A stretch of 64,000 nt of DNA from positions 1,821,304 to 1,885,303 of the forward strand of contig NZ_PGFF01000001.1 of assembly GCF_002797715.1 (NCBI RefSeq). The letters run 5' to 3'. A model generated the notes under the pieces. It searched no databases. It worked only from the letters and a program-made list of their open reading frames with translations, and had not been told where the DNA came from. The position numbers were made by a program, and so were the translations under genes. Position 1 is the stretch's first letter. The number at the start of each line of letters is the position of its first letter. This DNA is from Diaminobutyricimonas aerilata (GTDB lineage: Bacteria; Actinomycetota; Actinomycetes; Actinomycetales; Microbacteriaceae). Shown here in pieces: positions 56,777-64,000 of this stretch.

Positions 56777-56957
56777 TGGCGAGCACCACCCCGAGCACCA
56801 CCACGGGGGCGGTGAAGAGGATCGCGATCGGCCGCGCCGTCAGCGTGACGGCGGCAACGGCGTAGAACAGCGCGGACGCGGCCAAGACCACCCCGATGGC
56901 GATGCAGACGCGCGCGCCGAGTGTTCGCCTGGCCGCACCGGATGAGGGAGTTCGCAT
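56646..56957 (-). CDS. small two-helix membrane protein
   Basis: 103 residues from MRTPSSGAARR. Two hydrophobic segments lie at about 16-37 (VCIAIGVVLAASALFYAVAA) and 42-62 (PIAILFTAPVVVLGVVLAII), then an Ala/Pro/Gly-rich tail. It starts 10 nt after the Gfo/Idh/MocA gene ends, so it is probably in the same transcript. It overlaps the DUF222 gene by 131 bp on the opposite strand. Function unknown. Confidence 0.65.
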   Translation of the reverse strand: MRTPSSGAARRTLGARVCIAIGVVLAASALFYAVAAVTLTARPIAILFTAPVVVLGVVLAIIGFREPAQAAAVATGEVGGPSSAPAASAAPAAAGVPGQSAQG

Positions 56958-56967
56958 GAGCGGAACT

Positions 56968-58020
56968 CTACTCAGACGGCGTCCCCACGCGCAGGACGTC
57001 GACGAACCGCCCGGTCGCCGCGGACCGGTACATCGCCTCGACTCCCGCGACCGCCGCGGCCGCGGGTCGGCCGGGCGCGAGGTTCGGCCCCTCACCCCGG
57101 ATGAGGTCCACGAACGCGCGTGCCGGAGCCTCGGCGGGATATCCCGGTTCGTCGTTCCGCGGACCCACGTGCCGAGTCACGCCGTCCTCGCGCCAGAGCC
57201 ACGCGCGACCGAACGCGAGGTCCACCTCCACCGTCCCTCGCTCCCCGAGCAGACGCACGCGGTGCCGCACCGGCGTCTCACCGGGGACGGTCCCCGTCGA
57301 CGAAGCGACGCCGAGCACTCCCCCACGCAACCGGAACGTCATCGCATCCACGACATCCACGTCGAGTCCGCGGTCGTCGGTGAAGGCCGCCACCCGCTCG
57401 AACTCCGAGTCGGTGAGCCAGGTGAGCATGCCGAGCGCGTGCGTGAGCTGCACGTTGCCCTGCCCTCCCCCGTTCTCCGGCGAGTAACCGGACGGATGCT
57501 GCTCGTCCGGCGCATCCGCGTCGTCCTCACCCGCGAAGAGCCGCTCCGTGCCCGACGAGAACTCGATCACCACCTGCACGAGGTCACCGATGTCGCGCCC
57601 GACCCATTCCTTCGCCGCCTGCGCGGCACGGGTGTACTGGGCGGTGTACCCCATCGTCAGTTCGACACCGCGCTCCTCGGCGAGGCTCACGAGTCCATAC
57701 GCGTCCTCCGCACGCACGGTCAGCGGTTTCTCGACGAGCACCGGCACATCCCGCTCGAGCAGGGCCCGCACGGTGTCGGCGTGGGCCGACGCCGGGGAGG
57801 CCACCACGGCACCGTCCGGTACCACGCGCTCGAGCAGCTCGCCGACATCAGCGACCGCGATCTCGATGCCGTGTCCTCGCCGCACCTTGTCGCGCCGATC
57901 CGCATCGGGCTCGACGATCGCGGTCACCACCACCCGGGGATCGGACGTCAGGCTCGGCAGGTGATAGCTCGTCGCCCACCAGCCGGCACCGATGAGGGCG
58001 ATGGATGTGGTCCGTTCCAT
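56968..58020 (-). CDS. Gfo/Idh/MocA family oxidoreductase
   Basis: 350 residues. The N-terminal Rossmann domain has IALIGAGWWATSYHLPSL, and the family E-K-P motif is VLVEKPLTVRAEDAYGLV. The C-terminal domain has FVDLIRGEGPNLAPGRPAAAAVAGVEAMYRSAATG. Such enzymes oxidise or reduce sugars, inositols or sugar derivatives with NAD(P). The substrate is unknown. A TAGCCT -10 box (58027-58032) lies 6 nt before the ATG, so it is leaderless. Confidence 0.9.
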   Translation of the reverse strand: MERTTSIALIGAGWWATSYHLPSLTSDPRVVVTAIVEPDADRRDKVRRGHGIEIAVADVGELLERVVPDGAVVASPASAHADTVRALLERDVPVLVEKPLTVRAEDAYGLVSLAEERGVELTMGYTAQYTRAAQAAKEWVGRDIGDLVQVVIEFSSGTERLFAGEDDADAPDEQHPSGYSPENGGGQGNVQLTHALGMLTWLTDSEFERVAAFTDDRGLDVDVVDAMTFRLRGGVLGVASSTGTVPGETPVRHRVRLLGERGTVEVDLAFGRAWLWREDGVTRHVGPRNDEPGYPAEAPARAFVDLIRGEGPNLAPGRPAAAAVAGVEAMYRSAATGRFVDVLRVGTPSE

Positions 58021-58085
58021 GCCCGCAGGCTAGGGGGCTCCGCACCACCTCGGCGTCGCCGCGCAGCCGTTTCGGAGGGAGCCCG

Positions 58086-58334
58086 TCACGCCCGCGAGGC
58101 GGCCCACTGCTGGGCGTGCGCCGCCTGCTCGCGACTCAGCGGTGTCACGCCGCCGCAGTTCGAGCATTCCACAAAGTACTTCGTGGAGACACGGAACAGG
58201 GGCACGAAGAACAGCGTGAAGCGGTTGACCCGCCGGTAGACCTGCTGAGAGGCGTGCACGCCGCAGAAGTTGCAGATGAACGACACGAGCAGCATCGCCT
58301 CGAGCCTCGCGGTGGTTCCGAAGAGCAGGATCAT
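58086..58334 (-). CDS. zinc-ribbon domain protein
   Basis: 82 residues. Two CxxC pairs (CNFC near 22-25 and CSNC near 58-61) frame a segment with YRRVNRFTLFFVPLFRVSTKYFVEC, the layout of a zinc-ribbon/DUF83-like membrane-associated protein. The N-terminus MILLFGT is hydrophobic. A TAGCGT -10 (58341-58346) is 6 nt upstream, predicting leaderless mRNA. Function unknown. Confidence 0.8.
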   Translation of the reverse strand: MILLFGTTARLEAMLLVSFICNFCGVHASQQVYRRVNRFTLFFVPLFRVSTKYFVECSNCGGVTPLSREQAAHAQQWAASRA

Positions 58335-58435
58335 TCCGGCACGCTAACCGCCGCACGCCCGTCCGCCGTGGTCGGATGCCCGATGCCCCGCGGATCCTCA
58401 GCTGTGAACCGGCGCGATGGAGGGGTGATGGGGTA

Positions 58436-58470
58436 CCGGCCCGGGGGTCCTGACCCCACCCCCGGGCCGG
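58436..58470 (-). terminator. hairpin downstream of the TPP enzyme gene
   Basis: A perfect 12-bp stem CCGGCCCGGGGG/CCCCCGGGCCGG with an 11-nt loop, in the 283-bp gap between the TPP enzyme stop and the zinc-ribbon gene. The rest of the gap shows nothing recognisable. Confidence 0.6.
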
Positions 58471-58617
58471 GAGGCCGGGCGCCGTAGACAGCGACTCCCA
58501 TGCGGTCGAACCTCCCCCAAGGTCGCCCGCGTCCTCGGAATGCATTCAACCGGTTGATCCCGCGAAACACAATGGTGCTGTACCCCGCTGGGTGGAATCC
58601 GGTGGTCGAGGGTGCAG

Positions 58618-60417
58618 TCAGCCGCCGTAGCGCGAGGACTCGTGCCCGGCATAGAGCTCCAGCAGCTCGAGGGCGTGAACGGCCGCATCGCCTTCCCGGC
58701 GGAGAGCGTCGCGCATGCCGGCGAGTTTCGCCGCTCCGCCGGGGAACGGCGGCAACAGCGGCACTGCCGGATCCGTGTGCACGTGCAGCACGGTGGGGCG
58801 GTCGGCGTCGAGCGCCTCCCGCCACGCCTCCGCCAGTCGCACCGGATCGTCGACCTCGATGCCGTGCATCCCGAGCAGTTCGGCGTACCGGGCGTACGGG
58901 ACGCTCGGCAGCGCCTGGGACTCCTCGAAGCGCGGCTCCTGCTCCATCTCCCGCTGCTCCCAGCTGACCTCGGCGAGATCGCCGTTGTCGAAGACGCACA
59001 GCACGAAGCGGGGGTCGGTCCACCGTGTCCACAGTCGGGACAGGGTGACCAGTTCGGCGAGACCGAGCATCTGGGTAGCACCGTCGCCGGCCAGCGCCAC
59101 GACGGGGCGGTCGGGGGCCGCGAGCTTCGCCGCGATGCCGTAGGGCACCGCGCAGCCCATGCTCGCGAGGGTGCCCGAGATGTGGGCGGATGCGCCGGCC
59201 GGCAGGTCGAGCTGACGCGCGTACCAGTACGCGCAGCTCCCCACATCGACGGCGACCATCGCGTCGCCGGGGAGGAGCGGTCGCAGCTCCGCTGTGACGC
59301 GCTCCGGGTTGATCGGAGCCGCCGGTGTCGCGGCGCGCTCGTCGCGGATCTGCCGCCACTCGCGCACGCGCAGCTCCACCGTGTCACGCCACTCGCCGAC
59401 GCGGGCGGGCGCCTCATCGAGCAGCCGCTCGAGCGCCTGCAGGGTGAGGGCGGCGTCGCCGACGAGTCCGACCTCGATCGGGTATCTGTCGCCCATGCGC
59501 CGGCCGTCGATGTCGATCTGCACCGCCCGTGCTGCGCCGGGTGGCGGGTAGAACTCCGTCCACGGGCTGTCGCACCCGACGATGAGCAGCGTGTCGCACT
59601 CGGAGAGCAGTTGTCCGCTCGCGGTCGTGCCGAGGTGCCCCATCGTGCCGGCGGCGAACGGGAGCGTCTCGTCCACGTGCGGTTTGCCGAGCAGGCTCGT
59701 GACGATCCCGGCACCCAACCGCTCCGCGATCCGCACGACCTCGTCGCGCGCCCCCGCAGCGCCCTGACCGACGAGGAGCATCGGACGGGAGCCGGCGGTG
59801 AGCACGTCGACCGCCTGGCGCACGTCGTCGTCGTGCGGCAGCACGCGCGGGGGTCGCCAGTCGACCGCCGTCGCGATGACGCCGTGTTCGTGAGGCAGAT
59901 CGGCCTCGGGCTCCTGCTGGATGTCGTGCGGGATGATGACGACGGCCGGCGATCGGGTCGCGAACGCGGCGCGCACCGCGCGGTCGACCACCATCGGGAC
60001 CTGCTCCGCCGAGGCGACCGTCTGCACGAACTGGGCGGCGACGTCCGCGAAGACGTGCTGCAGGTCGATCTCCTGCATGTACCCGGACCCGAGCACCGAC
60101 GTCTTCTGCTGCCCGACGATCGCAACAACGGGCACGTGGTCGAGCTTCGCGTCGTACAGCCCGGTGAGCAGGTGGACGGCTCCCGGGCCCTGCGTGCTCG
60201 TGACGACGCCGAGCCGGCCGGTGAACTTCGCGTGACCCACGGCCATGAAGGCCGCGCTCTCCTCATGGCGCGCCTGCACGAACTCGACGTCGGAGGAGCG
60301 GCGGAGCGCCCCCATCACGCCGTTGATGCCGTCGCCGCTGTACCCGAAGACGCGATCGACGCCCCACTCGTGCAGGCGGGCGATGAGGGCGTCGGAGACG
60401 GTTCGCTCCCCCGCCAT
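58618..60417 (-). CDS. thiamine pyrophosphate-requiring enzyme (pyruvate oxidase/acetolactate synthase-like)
   Basis: 599 residues in three TPP-family domains. The N-terminal domain has VFGYSGDGINGVM and the activating Glu52 in ARHEESAAF; STQGPGAVHLLTGLYDAKLDHVPV follows. The C-terminal domain has the TPP/Mg motif VALAGDGATQML with FDNGD. It decarboxylates a 2-oxo acid. It is closest in plan to PoxB-type enzymes, but the PoxB membrane-binding tail is not evident. It is the third gene of an SDR/acidic-peptide/TPP operon. Confidence 0.88.
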   Translation of the reverse strand: MAGERTVSDALIARLHEWGVDRVFGYSGDGINGVMGALRRSSDVEFVQARHEESAAFMAVGHAKFTGRLGVVTSTQGPGAVHLLTGLYDAKLDHVPVVAIVGQQKTSVLGSGYMQEIDLQHVFADVAAQFVQTVASAEQVPMVVDRAVRAAFATRSPAVVIIPHDIQQEPEADLPHEHGVIATAVDWRPPRVLPHDDDVRQAVDVLTAGSRPMLLVGQGAAGARDEVVRIAERLGAGIVTSLLGKPHVDETLPFAAGTMGHLGTTASGQLLSECDTLLIVGCDSPWTEFYPPPGAARAVQIDIDGRRMGDRYPIEVGLVGDAALTLQALERLLDEAPARVGEWRDTVELRVREWRQIRDERAATPAAPINPERVTAELRPLLPGDAMVAVDVGSCAYWYARQLDLPAGASAHISGTLASMGCAVPYGIAAKLAAPDRPVVALAGDGATQMLGLAELVTLSRLWTRWTDPRFVLCVFDNGDLAEVSWEQREMEQEPRFEESQALPSVPYARYAELLGMHGIEVDDPVRLAEAWREALDADRPTVLHVHTDPAVPLLPPFPGGAAKLAGMRDALRREGDAAVHALELLELYAGHESSRYGG

Positions 60418-60421
60418 CGAC

Positions 60422-60547
60422 TCAGGCGGTGGTGTCGTCGTCGTCGCCCTCTGCCTGCGAGGGCTTGCCGCCCTCCGGCTGCACGGCGTGCTCCCGGTCC
60501 TGGTCGTCGATGTCGAGGTCGGGCTGGGGCTTGTCGTTGGAATCCAT
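60422..60547 (-). CDS. 41-residue acidic peptide
   Basis: An open frame of 41 codons: MDSNDKPQPDLDIDDQ at the start and QAEGDDDDTTA at the end. It has no Cys or aromatic residues and is strongly acidic and disordered-looking. GGAG lies 6 nt before the ATG, and it sits between the SDR and TPP genes in the same direction, 4 nt before the TPP start. Good ribosome binding and placement argue that it is translated. Function unknown. Confidence 0.65.
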   Translation of the reverse strand: MDSNDKPQPDLDIDDQDREHAVQPEGGKPSQAEGDDDDTTA

Positions 60548-60607
60548 GGCGTTCTCCTTCTCGGTGGTGCGGATCGTCCCCGGCGCTCGGATGCCCGGGG
60601 TCGCGGG

Positions 60608-61405
60608 TCAGGCCTCGCGCCAGTCGTCGCTCGTGATGTGCGATCCGCCCTGCGGACCCATCTGGAGCATGCCGCCGTCGACGGCCCACGACGCTCCGGT
60701 CACGTAGCTGGCGGCGGGTGAGGCGAGGAAGGCGATGACGGAGGCGATCTCGCGAGCGTCGCCGGGGCGGCCGAGCGGCACGCCGGGGCGGTGGGTGCCA
60801 TGCGGATCCTCGTCCTCCTGGCCGGTCATCGGAGTCGCGATCTCGCCCGGCGCGACCGAGTTCGCGGTGATCCCGTGCTGTCCGAGTTCGAGCGCGATCG
60901 TCTTGATCAGTCCGCCGAGACCGTGCTTCGCGGCGTCGTACGCGCTCGATCCGACACGCGGCTGGTGCTCGTGCACGCTCGTCACCGCGATGATCCGGCC
61001 ACCGCGACCTGCCGCGACCATGCGTCGCGCGGCAGCCTGGATGGCGACGAAGGCACCATCGAGGTCGGTGGCCATCGTGTGCCGCCACTGCTCGAGGGTC
61101 ATCTCGAGCAGTGGCGCGTTGTCGCCGGTCCCGGCGTTGTTGACGAACACGTCCACCCCGCCGAGCTCCTCCGCGAGCCGATCGACCGCCTGGCCGACCG
61201 TCTCGAGTTGCGTCGTGTCGAGGCGGGCGACCACGGCGTTGCGGCCGTGGGAGCGCACCTCCTCGGCGGTCGCCTGCGCTCCCGCCTCGTCGTCGAGCCA
61301 GGTCACCCCCACATCCATGCCCGCAGCCGCGAGCGCGACGGCCGTGGCCTTGCCGATGCCCGAGTCGGATCCGGTGACGATGGCGGTGCGGGGTGCGAAG
61401 TCCAT
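60608..61405 (-). CDS. SDR family oxidoreductase
   Basis: 265 residues. The Rossmann motif IVTGSDSGIGKATAVAL is at the N-terminus, then NNAGTGDNAPL, catalytic Ser in VTSVHEHQP and Y-x-x-x-K in SAYDAAKHGLGGL. The long C-terminal tail GPQGGSHITSDDWREA resembles glucose-dehydrogenase-like SDRs. It is the first gene of the operon with the acidic peptide and the TPP enzyme. The substrate is unknown. It is divergent from recQ. Confidence 0.88.
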   Translation of the reverse strand: MDFAPRTAIVTGSDSGIGKATAVALAAAGMDVGVTWLDDEAGAQATAEEVRSHGRNAVVARLDTTQLETVGQAVDRLAEELGGVDVFVNNAGTGDNAPLLEMTLEQWRHTMATDLDGAFVAIQAAARRMVAAGRGGRIIAVTSVHEHQPRVGSSAYDAAKHGLGGLIKTIALELGQHGITANSVAPGEIATPMTGQEDEDPHGTHRPGVPLGRPGDAREIASVIAFLASPAASYVTGASWAVDGGMLQMGPQGGSHITSDDWREA

Positions 61406-61528
61406 GTTCCGATCCTCATCGTGCCGGTCGTGCGGCGCAGCCGGTGCGGGCTACTCACAGGGAGCCCTGAGCCGATGTCCACCGTGCACGGAAGCACGGT
61501 TATGGTGGCGGCCGACGGAAGGGCACGG

Positions 61529-63163
61529 ATGGCGCGGCGAACAGCCTCACGGGGGGACCGGATCGACGAGGCCGCTCGCGTGCGGTGGGGATGGGATCGG
61601 CTGAGGCCACCGCAGCGGGAGGCGATCGAAGCCGCCCTGGAGGGCCGGGACGTTCTCGCGGTCATGCCCACGGGGTCGGGCAAGTCCGCCATCTACCAGG
61701 TCGCCGCGACACTCGTTCCCGGCATCACCGTCGTCGTCTCCCCGCTCATCGCCCTGCAGCAGGATCAGCTCGCCGGCATCGAAGACGCCCCGGACGCTCC
61801 CCGCGCCACGGTCATCAACTCCCACGTGCCGGCCGGACGGCTCGAGGAGTCGTGGCGCGACATCGAGGCGGGCGAGATCGAGTACGTGCTGCTCGCCCCC
61901 GAGCAGCTCGTCAAAGAGGACGTGCTCGCACGCCTCAAGCGGGCAGAGGTGTCCCTGCTCGCCATCGACGAGGCGCATTGCGTGTCGGTGTGGGGGCACG
62001 ACTTCCGTCCGGACTACCTCGAACTCGGCACCGCCCGGCGGGCCCTCGGCAACCCTCCGGTGATCGCGCTCACCGCGACCGGCTCGGCCCCCGTCCGCGA
62101 CGACATCATCGCTCGGCTCGGCATGAACGACCCGCTCGTCATCGCGACCGGGTTCGACCGCCGCAACATCCGCCTCTCCGTCGAGCGCCACACCACCGCA
62201 TCCGAGTCGCGGCAGGCCGTGCTGGACGACATCGTCGCGCTGCCGAAACCGGGACTGCTCTACGTCGCGACGCGGGCCGACACGACGCGCTACGCCGAGG
62301 CGCTCGAGGAGCTCGGCATCACGGCGCTCGGCTACCACGGCGGAATGAGCGCGCGAGACCGGAAGAGGGCGCACGAGCGCTTCCGCGACGACGAGGTGGA
62401 GGTCGTCGTCGCGACCGCCGCGTTCGGCATGGGCATCGACAAGCCGAACGTGCGCTTCGTCGTGCATGCCGCGGTGCCGGACTCCCTCGACGCGTACTAC
62501 CAGGAGGTCGGCCGGTCGGGCCGCGACGGCCAGGATGCGCAGGCTCGCCTGCACTACCGGCCGGAGGACCTCGGGCTGCGCCGCTTCTTCGCCGCGAAGA
62601 ACCCGTCGGCCGGCCAGCTGCGCCGGGTGATCGGCACGCTGCAGTACGCCGACGCGGTCGTGTCGGTCGCCGACCTCGCCGAACGGCTCGAGCTGACCCG
62701 GCGTCGCGTGGGCGGGCTCCTCGACCTCGTCGAACAGGCCGGCCGGTTGCGACGCAGTGCCCGCGGGGTGCGGTTGCGGGCGGGCGCCGATGTCGAAGAA
62801 GTCGTGGCCGAGGCGATCGCCGCGGCGGAGCAACGGGAGCGGATCGACGGCAGCCGCATCGAGATGATGCGCGGCTACGCCGAGACGGACCGCTGCCGCC
62901 GCGAGGTGCTGCTGGCCTACTTCGGTGAGGAGTTCACGCCGCCGTGCGACCGCTGCGACGTCTGCGAGCGGGGATCGGGACCGGAACACCACGAGGCCGA
63001 CGGTCCGTTCGCCGTGCAGTCGGCGGTACGCCACGCCCTGTGGGGCGACGGCACGGTCATGAGCACCGAGGACGACCGCATCACCGTGTACTTCGAGGCC
63101 GAGGGCTACAAGGTGCTCTCCCTCGACGCGATCGAGGAGCACGACCTGCTCGAGCAGGTGTGA
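61529..63163 (+). CDS. recQ: RecQ-family ATP-dependent DNA helicase
   Basis: 544 residues from MARRTASRG, with GAAGGG five bases upstream. ATGs at 61475 and 61502 are alternatives. Walker A PTGSGKS is at 47-53, the DEAH box in AIDEAHCVSVWGHDFRPDY near 148, and motif VI in YYQEVGRSGRDGQ. The zinc lobe (CRREVLLAYFGEEF then CDRCDVC) is complete. No HRDC domain follows, so it is a short RecQ. It unwinds 3'-5' in DNA repair. It is divergent from the SDR operon. Confidence 0.92.
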   Translation: MARRTASRGDRIDEAARVRWGWDRLRPPQREAIEAALEGRDVLAVMPTGSGKSAIYQVAATLVPGITVVVSPLIALQQDQLAGIEDAPDAPRATVINSHVPAGRLEESWRDIEAGEIEYVLLAPEQLVKEDVLARLKRAEVSLLAIDEAHCVSVWGHDFRPDYLELGTARRALGNPPVIALTATGSAPVRDDIIARLGMNDPLVIATGFDRRNIRLSVERHTTASESRQAVLDDIVALPKPGLLYVATRADTTRYAEALEELGITALGYHGGMSARDRKRAHERFRDDEVEVVVATAAFGMGIDKPNVRFVVHAAVPDSLDAYYQEVGRSGRDGQDAQARLHYRPEDLGLRRFFAAKNPSAGQLRRVIGTLQYADAVVSVADLAERLELTRRRVGGLLDLVEQAGRLRRSARGVRLRAGADVEEVVAEAIAAAEQRERIDGSRIEMMRGYAETDRCRREVLLAYFGEEFTPPCDRCDVCERGSGPEHHEADGPFAVQSAVRHALWGDGTVMSTEDDRITVYFEAEGYKVLSLDAIEEHDLLEQV

Positions 63164-63168
63164 GACGA

Positions 63169-63204
63169 CGAGACCCGGCCCGCGGTGCGGCGGACCGGGT
63201 CTCG
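63169..63204. terminator. bidirectional terminator between recQ and pyk
   Basis: A 10-bp stem CGAGACCCGG/CCGGGTCTCG whose loop can add a CCGC/GCGG pair, between convergent recQ and pyk. Confidence 0.75.
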
Positions 63205-63218
63205 ATCGGCGGAGCGGA

Positions 63219-64000
63219 TCAGTGGCTCGACTCCCACGCCGGCGCTGCGGCGTTGATCGCATCGCCGATGCGGTGCACGCGCAGGTCGTTGGTCGACCCG
63301 GCGATGCCGGGAGGGGAACCGGAGATCACGACGACCTTGTCGCCGACCTCGGCGAGCCCGGCGTTCATGAGGTGCTCGTCGACCTGGCGGTACATCGCGT
63401 CGGTGTGGGTCACCCGGTCGACGAGGAACGACTCGATGCCCCAGGTGAGGGCCATGCGGCGCTGGGTCGCGGCGTCCGGGGTGAACGCCTTCATCGGGAT
63501 GCGGTAGCGCAGGCGCGACATCCGTCGTGCGGAGTCGCCGGACTCGGTGAAGACGCACACGTACTTGGCGTCGACGAAGTCGGCGACCTCCGCCGCGGCG
63601 AGCGTGATGGCACCGCCCTGGGTGCGCGGCTTCGTGCCGAGCGGCTGAATGCGCTCGAGCCCGTGCTCCTCGGTGGACTCGATGATGCGGGCCATCGTCT
63701 GCACGGTGATGACGGGGAACTCGCCGACGCTCGTCTCGCCCGAGAGCATGACCGCGTCCGCGCCGTCGAGCACCGCGTTGGCGCAGTCGGACGCCTCGGC
63801 GCGCGTCGGGCGCGGGCTCGAGATCATCGACTCCAGCACCTGGGTGGCGACGATGACGGGCTTCGCCATCCGACGGCACAGCTCGACCGCGCGCTTCTGC
63901 ACGATCGGCACGGCTTCGAGCGGGAGCTCGACGCCGAGGTCGCCGCGGGCGACCATGACGCCGTCGAAGGCGTCGATGATCTGCTCGAGGTTGTCCACGG
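63219..64000 (-). CDS. pyk: pyruvate kinase, C-terminal part (cut by window edge)
   Basis: About 260 C-terminal residues; the gene continues past the window. The barrel end contains [22 protein letters not shown] and the effector-side helix [16 protein letters not shown]. The substrate-site region [22 protein letters not shown] follows, then the C-terminal domain with [22 protein letters not shown]. It converts phosphoenolpyruvate to pyruvate. Proximity to a PdtaR-type regulator is conserved in actinobacteria. Confidence 0.95.
   Translation of the reverse strand, partial: VDNLEQIIDAFDGVMVARGDLGVELPLEAVPIVQKRAVELCRRMAKPVIVATQVLESMISSPRPTRAEASDCANAVLDGADAVMLSGETSVGEFPVITVQTMARIIESTEEHGLERIQPLGTKPRTQGGAITLAAAEVADFVDAKYVCVFTESGDSARRMSRLRYRIPMKAFTPDAATQRRMALTWGIESFLVDRVTHTDAMYRQVDEHLMNAGLAEVGDKVVVISGSPPGIAGSTNDLRVHRIGDAINAAAPAWESSH

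Overview
The window is a very GC-rich chromosomal segment of an actinobacterium. The best fit is a member of the family Microbacteriaceae (Micrococcales). This rests on RbpA, WhiA, an ANTAR response regulator, OpcA, an actinobacterial SUF operon, a pentose-phosphate operon with pgi between tal and zwf, a DUF222/HNH '13E12'-type gene, and many genes that appear to be transcribed without a leader. No rRNA, CRISPR array, prophage or insertion sequence was found. The right edge cuts pyruvate kinase.

Most of the window is a conserved actinobacterial backbone. The order uvrC-rapZ-whiA, gap-pgk-tpiA-secG, pgl-opcA-zwf-pgi-tal-tkt, ctaB/ctaA, suf, ABC-F, fabG follows the order known from mycobacteria. 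The same holds for polA-rpsA-coaE-uvrB-uvrA and for pyk near a PdtaR-type regulator. From left to right: a RidA/SRPBCC operon with a divergent WYL regulator; fabG and a DUF3099-SURF1 operon; an ABC-F ATPase and bioY; an ECF42-type sigma factor with its DGPF partner (6.6-8.3 kb); the suf operon (8.3-12.4 kb); haem A synthesis genes (12.6-14.6 kb); the six-gene pentose-phosphate operon (15.0-23.1 kb); rbpA, secG and lower glycolysis (23.2-26.9 kb); sodA, whiA, rapZ and uvrC/uvrA/uvrB (27-37.2 kb); coaE, DUF4126, rpsA and a DUF885 hydrolase (37.3-42.7 kb).

Two stretches look accessory. The first (42.8-48.0 kb) is a seven-gene leftward operon for a hexitol-type PTS: DeoR regulator, PfkB kinase, IIC, IIB, IIA, zinc dehydrogenase and HPr. 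It has a strong promoter flanked by inverted AAACGGA repeats. The second (about 52.7-63.2 kb) starts at tRNA-Leu(CAA). The 3' end of that tRNA is repeated 188 bp downstream, as an integration footprint would be. After it come a secreted GH16 glycosidase, a DUF222/HNH protein, a Gfo/Idh/MocA oxidoreductase, a zinc-ribbon protein, an operon of SDR, 41-residue acidic peptide and TPP enzyme, and a RecQ helicase.

The most interesting non-coding signals are four. One is a six-copy, mirror-arranged TCGGAAATTCAGGA array with about 44-bp spacing between the SURF1 and ABC-F genes. The second is an identical 12-mer just upstream of the -10 boxes of uvrA and uvrB, resembling the LexA-independent (PafBC-type) DNA-damage promoter; polA carries a weaker version. 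The third is a TGTCGA-N17-CGACTC promoter in front of the ECF42 cassette. The fourth is a 24-bp-stem hairpin between ctaA and ctaB.
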